DNA from: Sciscionella sediminilitoris
GTDB taxonomy: Bacteria; Actinomycetota; Actinomycetes; Mycobacteriales; Pseudonocardiaceae
NCBI RefSeq assembly: GCF_000737195.2
Contig: NZ_JALM01000055.1
Location: 1 to 56,755 of the forward strand
Direction: 5' to 3'
DNA length: 56,755 nucleotides
In this document: in pieces, positions 23,966 to 32,157 of the stretch
Layout: each line of letters opens with the position of its first letter
Position numbering within the stretch: the stretch's first letter is position 1
Program-made: the position numbers and the translations under genes
The notes under the pieces: model-generated
What the model saw: the letters and a program-made list of their open reading frames with translations, nothing else
What the model was told of the DNA's origin: nothing
Database searches by the model: none

Positions 23966-25012
23966 ATGCGAGTGCTTGTCACGGGCGGGGCGGGATTCAT
24001 CGGTTCACACATCGCGGATCTGCTCGCCGAATCCGGCCACGAGCCACTGCTGCTCGACTCCTTCGCCGAGCAGGCACACGGCGGCCGGGTGCCCGGGTAC
24101 TGCGCGCGGCACGAGCTGGTGCGCGGTTCGGTCACCGATGCCGCGCTGCTGCGCGAGCTGCTTTCCGGCGTGGACGCGGTCAGCCACCAGGCCGCCGTGG
24201 TCGGGCACGGTGTCTCGGCCGCCGATGCGCCGGATTACGCGCTGCACAACGATTACGGCACCGCGGTACTGCTCGCGGCGATGTACGAGACCGGGGTGCG
24301 GAAGCTGGTGCTCGCCTCCTCCATGGTGGTCTACGGCGAGGGCCGCTATCACTGCGCACGGCACGGGATCGTCACCCCGGCCGCGCGCGCCGAGGCCGAT
24401 CTAGCGGCGGGCAGCTACGATCCGCGCTGTCCGGACTGCGGGGCCGGACTGGAGTCCCGGCTGGTCCCCGAGGACGCCCCGGTGCGCCCGCGAAGTACTT
24501 ACGCGGCAACGAAACTGGCGCAGGAGAACCTCGCGACGGCCTGGGCCGTGCAGACCGGCGGTAGTGTGTTCGCCCTGCGCTATCACAATGTGTACGGGGC
24601 ACGAATGCCGCGGGACACCCCGTATTCCGGGGTCGCCGCGCTGTTCCGGTCCGCACTGCGCGAGGGAAAACCACCGCGGGTGTTCGAGGACGGCGGGCAG
24701 CGGCGGGATTTCGTGCACGTCACCGATATCGCGCTGGCGAACCGGCTCGCCCTGGAAACCGAGTCAGGGCACGGGGAATCGGTACCGCTGAACGTCTGCT
24801 CCGGGGATCCGCACACGATCGCCGAGATGGCAACGGAACTGGCCCGTGCCTGTGGTGGACCGGCACCCGAGATCGTCGGCGGCGCCCGGGCGGCCGATGT
24901 GCGCCATGTGGTCGCCGATCCGGAGCGCGCGCGGCGGCTGCTCGGGTTCCGCGCGCGGACCGGATTCGCCGAGGGAATCGCGGATTTCGCGCACGCCCCG
25001 TTGCGCGGCTGA
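23966..25012 (+). CDS. NAD-dependent sugar epimerase/dehydratase (extended SDR; dTDP-L-rhamnose 4-epimerase-like)
   Basis: 348 residues. Rossmann start MRVLVTGGAGFIGSHIADLL, catalytic S-x(n)-YxxxK as SSMVVYGEG and STYAATKLAQE, and RYHNVYGARMP for substrate binding. A 45-residue insertion after the active strand carries Cys/His residues (RYHCARHG and RCPDCG) that look like a zinc site; this insertion is characteristic of the bacterial 4-epimerases of the dTDP-rhamnose type. It would make a nucleotide sugar for a surface glycan. The GT2, DUF2064 and methyltransferase genes at 30-32 kb are plausible partners. The start abuts a dyad and has no Shine-Dalgarno, suggesting leaderless translation. 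Confidence 0.88.
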   Translation: MRVLVTGGAGFIGSHIADLLAESGHEPLLLDSFAEQAHGGRVPGYCARHELVRGSVTDAALLRELLSGVDAVSHQAAVVGHGVSAADAPDYALHNDYGTAVLLAAMYETGVRKLVLASSMVVYGEGRYHCARHGIVTPAARAEADLAAGSYDPRCPDCGAGLESRLVPEDAPVRPRSTYAATKLAQENLATAWAVQTGGSVFALRYHNVYGARMPRDTPYSGVAALFRSALREGKPPRVFEDGGQRRDFVHVTDIALANRLALETESGHGESVPLNVCSGDPHTIAEMATELARACGGPAPEIVGGARAADVRHVVADPERARRLLGFRARTGFAEGIADFAHAPLRG

Positions 25013-25040
25013 GATATCTGCGTGGCTGAGGTATCTGCGT
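25007..25040 (+). repeat. 17-bp tandem duplication across a stop codon
   Basis: GGCTGAGATATCTGCGT (25007-25023) is followed at once by GGCTGAGGTATCTGCGT (25024-25040), one mismatch. The epimerase TGA lies in the first copy and the second copy carries another TGA. Probably a slippage event. Confidence 0.8.
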
Positions 25041-25048
25041 CGCCGAGC

Positions 25049-26134
25049 TCAGGAGGTCGGCGAGTCCAGCAGGGTGTGCAGGCCTTCGGCGACCTCTCGC
25101 GCGGTCTCGGCCGAGCGCGCCAGCATGACTTTCTCGTAGGCGCGCACCCCGTCCGGTGCCCCGTGTTCGGCGATCGCCTCGGCGAGTTCGGCCCCGTCGA
25201 GCATGGCCAGGTTCGCCCCGACCCCGAGCGGGGCCATCAGGTGCGCGGCATCGCCGAGCAGGGTGATCCCGGGAACCCCGTCCCAGTGGTGCGGCACCGG
25301 AAGTCCGTACAGCGGGCGGTGTTTGAGCTCGCCCTCGGCCTCGGTGATCAGGGCGAGCAGGCGCGGATCCCAGCCCGCGTAGTCCGCGAGCAGCCGGGCG
25401 CGCACCGCCTCCGGATCGGCGAAGTCCACGTCCGCGAACCAGTCCGGCGGCACCGATTGCGCGGCATAGCAGCGGATGCTCCCGTCCCCGTTGCGTTGCG
25501 GGAACAGTCCCTTGCCCGCGGCCTTGGCCAGCGCGGAGCCGTTGCCGACCAGTTCGGCGATCTCCGGGTGCCGGGTGTCCGCGTCCGGGAGCACGAGTTC
25601 GACGAAGGTCACGCCGAGGTATTCGGGAACGGCGTCCGAGAGGGCCGGGCGCACCTTGGACCAGGCCCCGTCCGCCCCGACCACCACGTCGAAGTCCCGG
25701 CTGCCGTTCGCGAAGCGCATCCGGGCCCCGCCGTCCGCGATCGGGGTGACCTCGAGCAGGCGCTGCCCCCATTCGACGGTGCCCTCCTCGAGTGAGTCGA
25801 GCAGCATCCGGCGCAGTTCGCCGCGGTCGATCTCGGGTGCGAAGGTGTCCCCCTCCTCGGGGACCAGGTGGGTCAGCAGGTTCGCCGCCGTGTCGTAGCG
25901 CCGCCACTCCTGCCCCTCCGGACGGGAGATCGCGAGGAACTTCTCGAGCAGCCCCGCCGAGCGCAGCGCGAGCTGGCCGTCGTCGGCGTGCAGGTCGAGC
26001 GTGCCGCCCTGGTCCCGGGTTTCGAGGGAATCCTCGCGTTCGAAGACGGTCACGGAGAAGCCGTGCCGCTGCAGGACTCGTGCGCAGGTGAGCCCGCCGG
26101 GGCCGGCTCCGGCGATAGCGATTCGGGTGTTCAT
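25049..26134 (-). CDS. FAD-dependent monooxygenase, TetX-like group
   Basis: 361 residues. N-terminal FAD motif IAIAGAGPGGLTCARVLQRHG (GxGxxG), then EREDSLETRDQGGTLDLHADDGQLAL, the DG motif VVVGADGAWSKVRPAL, and the second FAD motif GITLLGDAAHLMAPLGVGANLAMLDGAELA. The N-terminal half closely follows TetX-type tetracycline-modifying oxygenases, and close environmental relatives hydroxylate aromatic or polyketide compounds. It is divergent from TetR at 26217 with clear operators between them, so it is probably induced by its substrate or a related drug. Confidence 0.9.
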   Translation of the reverse strand: MNTRIAIAGAGPGGLTCARVLQRHGFSVTVFEREDSLETRDQGGTLDLHADDGQLALRSAGLLEKFLAISRPEGQEWRRYDTAANLLTHLVPEEGDTFAPEIDRGELRRMLLDSLEEGTVEWGQRLLEVTPIADGGARMRFANGSRDFDVVVGADGAWSKVRPALSDAVPEYLGVTFVELVLPDADTRHPEIAELVGNGSALAKAAGKGLFPQRNGDGSIRCYAAQSVPPDWFADVDFADPEAVRARLLADYAGWDPRLLALITEAEGELKHRPLYGLPVPHHWDGVPGITLLGDAAHLMAPLGVGANLAMLDGAELAEAIAEHGAPDGVRAYEKVMLARSAETAREVAEGLHTLLDSPTS

Positions 26135-26154
26135 ACCCCCCAGAAAAGCACACT

Positions 26155-26210
26155 CACTTCAAAAGTGCAATCACTACACTTTTGTAGTGAGACAACCGAC
26201 GCGCTATGCT
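26155..26210 (+). promoter_or_regulatory. TetR operators and leaderless promoter between monooxygenase and TetR
   Basis: TCACTACA-CTTT-TGTAGTGA (26171-26190) is a perfect palindrome with 8-bp arms. CACTT-CAA-AAGTG (26155-26167) is a weaker second dyad nearer the monooxygenase. For the rightward gene, TTGTAG (26182-26187), a 17-bp spacer and TATGCT (26205-26210) place the start of transcription at the GTG (26217), so the regulator's message should be leaderless. The strong palindrome covers the -35, giving autorepression. Confidence 0.75.
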
Positions 26211-26216
26211 GGTCTC

Positions 26217-26798
26217 GTGACCGAGGAACCACAGGGACACGAACCACAGGGACGTCGCGAGCGCAAGAAGGCCCGCACCCGTCAGGCGCTGGCCGATGCC
26301 GCGCTCGAACTCTTCCTCGAACGCGGCTTCGAGGCGGTGAGCGTGAAGGAGATCGCCGATACCGCGGACGTCTCGGTGACCACCCTGTTCAAGCACTTCC
26401 CGAGCAAGGAAGCGCTGGTGTTCGACCAGGAACAGGATGTGGAGGCCACCCTGGTCGCCGCGGTGCGCGAGCGCCCGGAGGGCATGTCGATCCCCGAAGC
26501 GCTGCACACCTTCGTGCGCCGGGCCACCGAACCCGAGCTCGTCCGGGAACGGGAACGGTTCATGCGACTGGTCGAGGACACCCCGGTGCTGCGGGAGTAC
26601 TCCAATCGGATGTGGATGCGGCACAAGACCGCGCTGGCCCGCGCGATCGCCGCGGAGAGCGGGGCACCCGAGGACGATCTCCGCTGCGCCGCGCTCGCCC
26701 ACTTCGCGTTGTCCACCGGCGAACTGATCCGGGACAGCCCCGACCAGCAACGCGCCGCGGACGCCGCGTTCATCCTCCTCGCCGAGGGCTGGGGTTAG
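26217..26798 (+). CDS. TetR family transcriptional regulator
   Basis: 193 residues. HTH at about residues 20-62: RTRQALADAALELFLERGFE, then SVKEIADTADVSVTTLFKHFPSKEALVF, a textbook TetR motif. The C-terminal helical domain follows the actinobacterial TetR_C type with RFMRLVEDTPVLREYSNRMW. The GTG start at 26217 coincides with the predicted transcription start. It should repress the divergent flavin monooxygenase and itself. Confidence 0.93.
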   Translation: MTEEPQGHEPQGRRERKKARTRQALADAALELFLERGFEAVSVKEIADTADVSVTTLFKHFPSKEALVFDQEQDVEATLVAAVRERPEGMSIPEALHTFVRRATEPELVRERERFMRLVEDTPVLREYSNRMWMRHKTALARAIAAESGAPEDDLRCAALAHFALSTGELIRDSPDQQRAADAAFILLAEGWG

Positions 26799-26810
26799 CG
26801 ACCATTTTCA

Positions 26811-26826
26811 AGCGGCGTGCGCCGCT
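26811..26826. terminator. Candidate bidirectional terminator
   Basis: AGCGGC (26811-26816), gtgc, GCCGCT (26821-26826), 13 bp after the TetR stop and between convergent genes, flanked by a short T-run on the left (ATTTTCA). Read leftward it would end in TTGAAAAT; read rightward it lacks T residues. Confidence 0.5.
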
Positions 26827-26885
26827 CAAACCACCCACGCCATGGGCAACGTGGCGGGTTCTCAGGCAAACCGACCGGAGAATTC

Positions 26886-27923
26886 TCAGCGAGAAAGCGG
26901 CAACCGTACCTCGAAGCGACAGCCGGGTCCGTGATTGCGCACCCCGATGTGCCCGTGGTGCGCTTCGACGAGGCCCTTCGCGATCGCGAGCCCGAGCCCT
27001 CCCCCGCTGTCCGCGCCCGGGGTTCGTGCGGTGCTGCCCCGGAAGGCGACGTCGAACACCCGCCCGATCTCCTCATCGGGAATGCCGCCGCAGCCGTCGT
27101 CCACGGTGAGCACCGCGTCCGCGCGCTCCACGCCGAGTTCCACGGCCACGGTGCCGTCCGGCGGGGTGTGCCGGATCGCGTTGGACACCAGGTTGCGCAC
27201 GATCCTGGCCAGTTCCGGATCGCTGCCCAGCACCACCGGCGTGGCCCGCGCCTCGGCCCGCACCCGGACCTGTTTGCCCTGCGCGATCGGGGTCTGCGCG
27301 GAGAGGGCGTCGCTGACCACATCGTGCAGCGGGACCTCGGCCATGCTCAGCCGCAGCGCGCCCGCGGTGATCCTGGACAGCTCGAACAGGTCGTCGACCA
27401 TGCCGGAGAGCCGCTGCGCCTCGGTGCTGATCCGCTCGGCGTAGTCGGTGACCTCTCCCGGTTCGGCGACCATCCCGTCGGCGAGTGCTTCGGCCATCGC
27501 GCGGATCCCGGCGAGCGGGCTGCGCAGGTCGTGACTGATCCAGGCGACGAGCTCGCGCCGGGCCGATTCCGCGGCGCGTTCCTTGTCCCGCAGTTCCCGT
27601 TCCCACACACTGCGCCTGCCGATGACCCGGGCGAGCACGATCGCGACCGGCACGGTGACCAGCGCGACCATCAGGCACACCAGCAGCATCGTGGTGATCG
27701 TCGGGGTGAACATGAAGCCGCTGATCCCGAGCACGCCGACCAGGGTCGCCAGCACCGGGATGAGCACCAGCACGGTGAGCGCGGTGCCCATGGACCGGTT
27801 GCGCAGCAGGAAAAGCAGCACCGCGCCGAGCGCGATCACCGGCAGCGCGAAGGCGAGCGCGAACGGAAGGATGTGCAGCAGGTGCCCGAGAATATCGGCC
27901 ATCGGCTCCTTGGGCTCGATCAC
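26886..27923 (-). CDS. Sensor histidine kinase (HisKA-HATPase_c)
   Basis: 345 residues. Three hydrophobic helices in the first 100 residues ([58 protein letters not shown]) with almost no extracellular domain, then phospho-acceptor H in [16 protein letters not shown]-box [13 protein letters not shown]1 DDGCGGIP and G2 [13 protein letters not shown] sensor with no periplasmic domain probably reads the membrane itself. It overlaps the response regulator by 4 bp (GTGA) and pairs with it. The upstream membrane protein at 28625 belongs to the same operon. Confidence 0.94.
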   Translation of the reverse strand: MIEPKEPMADILGHLLHILPFALAFALPVIALGAVLLFLLRNRSMGTALTVLVLIPVLATLVGVLGISGFMFTPTITTMLLVCLMVALVTVPVAIVLARVIGRRSVWERELRDKERAAESARRELVAWISHDLRSPLAGIRAMAEALADGMVAEPGEVTDYAERISTEAQRLSGMVDDLFELSRITAGALRLSMAEVPLHDVVSDALSAQTPIAQGKQVRVRAEARATPVVLGSDPELARIVRNLVSNAIRHTPPDGTVAVELGVERADAVLTVDDGCGGIPDEEIGRVFDVAFRGSTARTPGADSGGGLGLAIAKGLVEAHHGHIGVRNHGPGCRFEVRLPLSR

Positions 27924-28612
27924 GATGCCACCTCATCGGGGTCGTAGCGGTAGCCCACACCCCAGACCGTGGCGATGCGCACCGGGCGAGCCGGATCGGG
28001 TTCGATCTTCTCCCGCAGCCTGCGCACGTGCACGGTGACGGTGGACTGGTCACCGAAGTCCCAGCCCCACACCTGCTCGAGCAGATCAGCGCGGGAGTAC
28101 ACGGTTCCCTTGTGTGCCAGGAAAAACGCGAGCAGGTCGAATTCCCGGACGGTGAGCGCGAGCTGGGTCTCGCCGAGTACCGCGCGCCGGGAACCCAGTT
28201 CGAGCCGCAGCGGTCCGTCGCGCAGCACCTGGTCGGCTTCCCGGACCGGGGCCTGCGCCCGGCGCAGCACCGAGGCCACCCGCAGGGCGAGCTCGCGCGG
28301 GCTGAACGGTTTGGTCACGTAATCGTCCGCACCGAGGCTCAGCCCGGCGATCCGGTCCTCCTCCTCGCCGAGCGCGGTCAGCAGGACGACCGGCAGCTGT
28401 CCGCGCGCCCGGATCCGTTTGCAGACCTCGAGACCGCTCGTTCCGGGCAGCATCACATCGAGCACGACCAGATCGGGCGCGCCCTGCGCGAGCATGCCGA
28501 GCGCGGTCTCCCCGTCCCCGGCGACCTGGACGGAGAACCCGGCCGCCGCGAGATAGCGGCGCACCACATCGCGCACCGTCGCATCATCATCGACCACGAG
28601 CACGGTCCGCAT
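27920..28612 (-). CDS. OmpR/PhoB-family response regulator
   Basis: 230 residues. Receiver domain 1-120 with acidic pocket D8-D9-D10, phospho-acceptor D52 in [13 protein letters not shown] and DYVTKPFS Lys, then a winged-helix DNA-binding domain from about 130 ([31 protein letters not shown] and [14 protein letters not shown]). ATG start at 28612; 12 bp after the membrane-protein gene. Partner of the overlapping histidine kinase. Direct repeats of TCGGTAAG in the intergenic region at 29996-30031 are a possible target. Confidence 0.95.
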   Translation of the reverse strand: MRTVLVVDDDATVRDVVRRYLAAAGFSVQVAGDGETALGMLAQGAPDLVVLDVMLPGTSGLEVCKRIRARGQLPVVLLTALGEEEDRIAGLSLGADDYVTKPFSPRELALRVASVLRRAQAPVREADQVLRDGPLRLELGSRRAVLGETQLALTVREFDLLAFFLAHKGTVYSRADLLEQVWGWDFGDQSTVTVHVRRLREKIEPDPARPVRIATVWGVGYRYDPDEVAS

Positions 28613-28624
28613 GCGTTCTCCTCG

Positions 28625-29935
28625 TCACCAGTTCGTCAACAGCAGATGGTTCACCAGCAGCGCCGTGCCCGCCTGCGCGAGCAGCCACCACCGCCTGCCG
28701 CGCGCGGGCAGCAGTGCCGTCGCCGCGAGCAACCACACGTCGAACGGTAACCAGATCCGCTCCACCTCGGCCTTCGACATGCCCGAGAAGTCGGCGAGCA
28801 GCACCGCGAGCAGTGCGGCACCGGCCAGCAGCACCACCGGGCTCCTGCGGTGCGCGAACGCCCGGCGCAGCGCGGGCAGCACGGCGGGACCGACGGCGAG
28901 CACGAGCGAGGCGAGATTCGCCCACACCCAGTACCAGTAGGGCCGCACCGCCCCCACGTCATCGTGGTAGTACCGGTGGTGCAGTTGCGCGTATCCGTCG
29001 AACCACCAGAACCCGGCCAGGGTGAACGCCGCGACGACCGCGAGCACCCCGAGCAGCGCGAGCACCGCGACCGACCAGGAACGGGTGTAGCTCAGCACGG
29101 CCACCGCGAGCAGGCCGATCAGCACCAGCCCGTAGGACAGGTACAGCGTGCAGCCCAGCAGCAGCCCGGCTGCCAGTGCCACCGGAACGCGTACCGGAAC
29201 CCGGCAGCGGGTAGCGAGCGCCAGCAGCGCGATCGCGCTTGCCGACACCCCGGTGAACACCGCGTCGGCACTGGCCCCGATCCACACCGCCCCTGGGAAC
29301 AGCACCAGGAAGGGCAGCACCGAACGCGCGGCATCGGGGCGTCCGAGCAGCGCGAGCGTCGCGGGAACGGCGACCGCGGCCAGACAGCCGAACAGCACAC
29401 AGGCCACCGCGGCCGGCCCACCCCCGGGGAGCCCGATCCGTTCCAGCCACACGAAAAACAGCGTCGCCCCCGGCGGGTGGCCGGAAACGTGGGTCGTCCA
29501 GGAACCGGGAACCCCGACCGGAATCCGCGCGCTGAACGTGGCCAGCATCCGCGGGATATCGGTGATGCCGGGGACATCGTGCAGATACTCGGGCCATTGC
29601 ACGAGCCGGCCCGCGAGGCCGGTGCGCCAGCCGTCGATCATGGCGAGCGAGAACGTCCAGCCGAGCGCGCACAGATAGCCGAGCGGCAACAGGTACCGCA
29701 GGCGCACGCGCGCGGCCAGCGCGGGCCCGTAGCAGACCACGAGGACCGCGAGCAGGATCGCGGGCGCGGTGCCCCATCCCGCGTGCGGTTGCCAGATCGC
29801 GAAGATCGGCGGGGCCGGTTCGAAGAGCACCACACCCGATCCCGGGCGGTTCAGATACGCACCGAGCGCGGCCGCAGCGGCGACAAGGGCGAGCTGTACC
29901 GCCACGGCGACCAGATCGGCCCGTATCCCACGCAC
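28625..29935 (-). CDS. Polytopic membrane protein, GT-C glycosyltransferase/mannosyltransferase-like
   Basis: 436 residues with about eleven membrane helices. The segment between the early helices (FAIWQPHAGWG; GWRTGLAGRLVQWPEYLHDVPGI; THVSGHPPGATLFFVWLE) is hydrophilic and extracellular, and the HPPG motif is seen in actinobacterial membrane proteins of the polyprenyl-phosphate-sugar-dependent GT-C group. I call it a GT-C-like transferase with moderate confidence because no DxD or similar acid pair is obvious. It starts with GTG at 29935, is divergent from the GT2 gene, and heads the operon containing the two-component system. Confidence 0.75.
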   Translation of the reverse strand: MRGIRADLVAVAVQLALVAAAAALGAYLNRPGSGVVLFEPAPPIFAIWQPHAGWGTAPAILLAVLVVCYGPALAARVRLRYLLPLGYLCALGWTFSLAMIDGWRTGLAGRLVQWPEYLHDVPGITDIPRMLATFSARIPVGVPGSWTTHVSGHPPGATLFFVWLERIGLPGGGPAAVACVLFGCLAAVAVPATLALLGRPDAARSVLPFLVLFPGAVWIGASADAVFTGVSASAIALLALATRCRVPVRVPVALAAGLLLGCTLYLSYGLVLIGLLAVAVLSYTRSWSVAVLALLGVLAVVAAFTLAGFWWFDGYAQLHHRYYHDDVGAVRPYWYWVWANLASLVLAVGPAVLPALRRAFAHRRSPVVLLAGAALLAVLLADFSGMSKAEVERIWLPFDVWLLAATALLPARGRRWWLLAQAGTALLVNHLLLTNW

Positions 29936-29995
29936 TGCCGCACGCTAACGGGTGCACGGCAACGGAATCCAGCTTCAGCCGCGGTTCGTCATCAC

Positions 29996-30031
29996 TCGGT
30001 AAGAATTGCCGAGACGTCAGAATTCGGTAAG
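29996..30031 (+). promoter_or_regulatory. Direct repeat TCGGTAAG in divergent promoter
   Basis: TCGGTAAG at 29996-30003 and 30024-30031, 28 bp apart, lies between the membrane protein/two-component operon and the GT2 operon. OmpR-type regulators bind direct repeats, so the adjacent regulator is a candidate binder. A wider AATT context is shared by both copies, with TAAGAATT at the first and AATTCGG at the second. Tentative. Confidence 0.4.
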
Positions 30032-30078
30032 CACCGGGCGCCTTCCGGTTGCCCGGAAACCGACCTAGCGTTCCCCGC

Positions 30079-30729
30079 ATGCGAACCGTCGACGTGATAC
30101 TCCCCTGCCTGGACGAGGAGAAAGCGCTGGCCGGGGTGCTCGGCGCGCTCCCCGACGGCTACCGGGCGATCGTGGCGGACAACGGCTCCACCGACGGTTC
30201 CCCGCTGGTGGCCACGCGGTACGGGGCGCGGGTGGTGTACGAGCAGCGGCGCGGCTACGGGGCCGCGGTGCACGCCGGACTGCTCGCGGCGAGCGCGGAG
30301 ATCGTCTGCGTGCTCGACGCGGACGGTTCCCTGGATCCTGGCGAGCTCCCGGAACTCGTGGCGCTGGTGGATTCCGGTGCCACCCTCGCGGTGGGGCGGC
30401 GGCGCCCGCGCGGCCGCGGGGCCTGGCCCTGGCATGCGCGGCTGGCGAACGCAGTGCTCGCCGCGCTGCTGCGGGCCAGGGGCGCTCCGGTGCACGACAT
30501 CGCGCCGATGCGCGCCGCCCGGCGGTCCGCGCTGCTCGAGCTCGGGGTGGCCGACCGCGGCTTCGGCTATCCACTGGAACTGTTGCTGCGCGCGGCGAAG
30601 GCGAACTGGACCATCACCGAACGGGATGTGGTGTACCGGCCGCGCGCCGCGGGCACCACCTCGAAGGTCACCGGAACGGTGCGCGGCACGCTGCGCGCGA
30701 TCCGGGACATGGCGCGGGTGATCGCATGA
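30079..30729 (+). CDS. Glycosyltransferase family 2, polyprenyl-phosphate sugar type
   Basis: 216 residues, compact GT-A fold. VDVILPCLDEEKALAGVLGALPDGYRAIVADNGSTDGSP is the classic GT2 N-terminus; VCVLDADGSLDPGEL holds the metal-binding DAD/DXD, and LVALVDSGATLAVGRRRPRGRG follows. The C-terminal helices are short with no membrane segment. Close relatives make dolichyl- or polyprenyl-phosphate-hexose. ATG at 30079. Followed by DUF2064 and a methyltransferase; the divergent GT-C-like membrane protein would use the product. Confidence 0.9.
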   Translation: MRTVDVILPCLDEEKALAGVLGALPDGYRAIVADNGSTDGSPLVATRYGARVVYEQRRGYGAAVHAGLLAASAEIVCVLDADGSLDPGELPELVALVDSGATLAVGRRRPRGRGAWPWHARLANAVLAALLRARGAPVHDIAPMRAARRSALLELGVADRGFGYPLELLLRAAKANWTITERDVVYRPRAAGTTSKVTGTVRGTLRAIRDMARVIA

Positions 30730-30815
30730 GCGAGGCTCGCGAGCGAATCATGGACATCATGCGCCGAACGGAATCGAGCGCTGTCTCGCGAGGCGAGGCG
30801 ATCGCATGAGCGAGG
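30720..30815 (+). repeat. 80-bp insertion bounded by 16-bp direct repeats between GT2 and DUF2064 genes
   Basis: GATCGCATGAGCGAGG occurs at 30720-30735 and at 30800-30815. The first copy holds the GT2 stop and an ATG that leads nowhere; the second holds the real DUF2064 start. Without the interposed 80 bp the GT2 stop and DUF2064 start would form an ATGA overlap like the other junctions in this window. The inserted segment is rich in CTCGCGAG-type self-complementary motifs, so it looks like a REP-like element or a duplication. Confidence 0.7.
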
Positions 30816-31462
30816 TATGCGTGCTGGTGCTCGCGAAGGCACCCGTTCCCGGGCGCGTCAAGACCCGGCTCTGTCCACAAGCGACTCCCGAGCAGGCTGC
30901 CGCGATCGCGGCGGCCGCACTGCTGGACACCCTGGATGCGGTGCGCGCATCCGGGGCGCGCGGGCTGCTCGCACTCTCGGGCGCACCGGGGGAGGCCGTG
31001 CGTGCCGGGGAACTGGCCGAGGCATTGCGCACGGTCACGGTGTTCGGGCAGCGCGGAACCGGGCTCGCCGAACGGATCGCGCACGCGCACGCGGATGCCG
31101 CCGAGCTCGTTCCCGGGGCTCCGGTGCTGCAGATCGGCATGGACACCCCGCAGGTCTCCCCCGCACTGCTCGCCGTGTCGGGCGCGCGGCTGTACCGGGA
31201 ACCGGCGGTGCTCGGCCCGGCGGACGACGGCGGCTGGTGGGCGCTCGGACTGCGGGATCCCTTACACGCCAAGGCGATCACCGGGGTTCCGATGTCCACT
31301 CCGGACACTTGCACGGAAACCCGGGCCGCGCTACGCGAATCCGGTGTGACACCGGGAGAACTGCCCGCGCTCTCCGATGTGGACACCATGGCCGAGGCGC
31401 GCGCGGTCGCCGCGCTGATCCCGCGCAGCCGGTTCGCGGCCGTTCTGCGGGCGCTCCGGTGA
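30806..31462 (+). CDS. DUF2064 family glycosyltransferase-like (TIGR04282) protein
   Basis: 218 residues with a nucleotidyl/GT-A-like fold. VCVLVLAKAPVPGRVKTRLCP is the nucleotide-binding start and MDTPQVSPALL and GPADDGGWWALGLRD are the conserved core of TIGR04282. The family is annotated as arsenosugar-biosynthesis glycosyltransferase-like, but in actinobacteria it is found with GT2 and epimerase genes without arsenic links. Overlaps the methyltransferase by 4 bp (GTGA). Confidence 0.85.
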   Translation: MSEVCVLVLAKAPVPGRVKTRLCPQATPEQAAAIAAAALLDTLDAVRASGARGLLALSGAPGEAVRAGELAEALRTVTVFGQRGTGLAERIAHAHADAAELVPGAPVLQIGMDTPQVSPALLAVSGARLYREPAVLGPADDGGWWALGLRDPLHAKAITGVPMSTPDTCTETRAALRESGVTPGELPALSDVDTMAEARAVAALIPRSRFAAVLRALR

Positions 31463-32061
31463 CCGCCTTCGATCTGAGCCTGACCGGAAGCGTTCCCTGG
31501 CTCGAACTGGCCAGCGGGGAACGGATCGAGCTTCCGGTGCACCGCTGGCGGCGCGCCCCGGACAACGAGGACACCGTGCTGCTCGGCCGCTGCACCGGTC
31601 CCACCATCGATCTCGGCTGCGGCCCCGGCCGGTTCGTGGCGGCGCTGACCGAACGCGGGATCCCGGCGCTCGGCGTGGACAGTTCCCCGATCGCGATCGG
31701 ACTGGCCCGGGCCCGCGGTGCTCCGGTGCTGCACCGGGATGTGTTCGCCGCGCTGCCGCGCACCGGGAGCTGGCGGCATGTGCTGCTCGCGGACGGCAAC
31801 ATCGGCATCGGCGGGGACCCGGAACGGCTGCTGCGCCGGGCGGCCCGGCTGCTCGAACGGGGTGGCAGCATCCTGCTCGAACTCGGCCCGCCAGGCCACG
31901 GGCTGCGCCGCGAACGCGCCCGGATCGCCAGCAGGGACTGGTTCCACTGGGCGTTCCTCGGTGCGGACGCGGTCGGCCCGCTCGCGGACCGCGCCGGGCT
32001 GCACCGGATCTGGTCCGCGCGCACCGGTCAGCGCTGGTTCACCGAGCTCCGCAAGCCCTGA
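31459..32061 (+). CDS. Class I SAM-dependent methyltransferase
   Basis: 200 residues. Rossmann core with PTIDLGCGPGRFVAALTERG (motif I), GVDSSPIAIGLARARG (motif II acid) and GSWRHVLLADGNIGIGGDP then LLERGGSILLELGPPG (motifs post II-III). The start is GTG at 31459, overlapping the DUF2064 stop. It is the last gene of the GT2 operon; the substrate is likely a glycan intermediate or lipid-linked sugar (inference). Confidence 0.88.
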   Translation: MTAFDLSLTGSVPWLELASGERIELPVHRWRRAPDNEDTVLLGRCTGPTIDLGCGPGRFVAALTERGIPALGVDSSPIAIGLARARGAPVLHRDVFAALPRTGSWRHVLLADGNIGIGGDPERLLRRAARLLERGGSILLELGPPGHGLRRERARIASRDWFHWAFLGADAVGPLADRAGLHRIWSARTGQRWFTELRKP

Positions 32062-32104
32062 ACCGCGGTCTCAGGGATGCCTCGTCCCTGGGGCCTACCC
32101 CAGG
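32056..32104 (+). promoter_or_regulatory. Ladder of mutually exclusive hairpins (attenuator-like) before the ACP gene
   Basis: Three successive stems share bases. CCCTGA (32056-32061) pairs with TCAGGG (32071-32076). CAGGGA (32072-32077) pairs with TCCCTG (32085-32090). CCTGGGG (32087-32093) pairs with CCCCAGG (32098-32104). Adjacent stems cannot form together, the geometry of an attenuator, and they sit between the methyltransferase stop and the ACP start. A simple terminator reading is also possible (stem 3); no T-run follows. Confidence 0.45.
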
Positions 32105-32157
32105 ATCAGCCCACAGGCCGACGCGCTCGTAACCACCCGATTGGGTAAGTTCACGTT

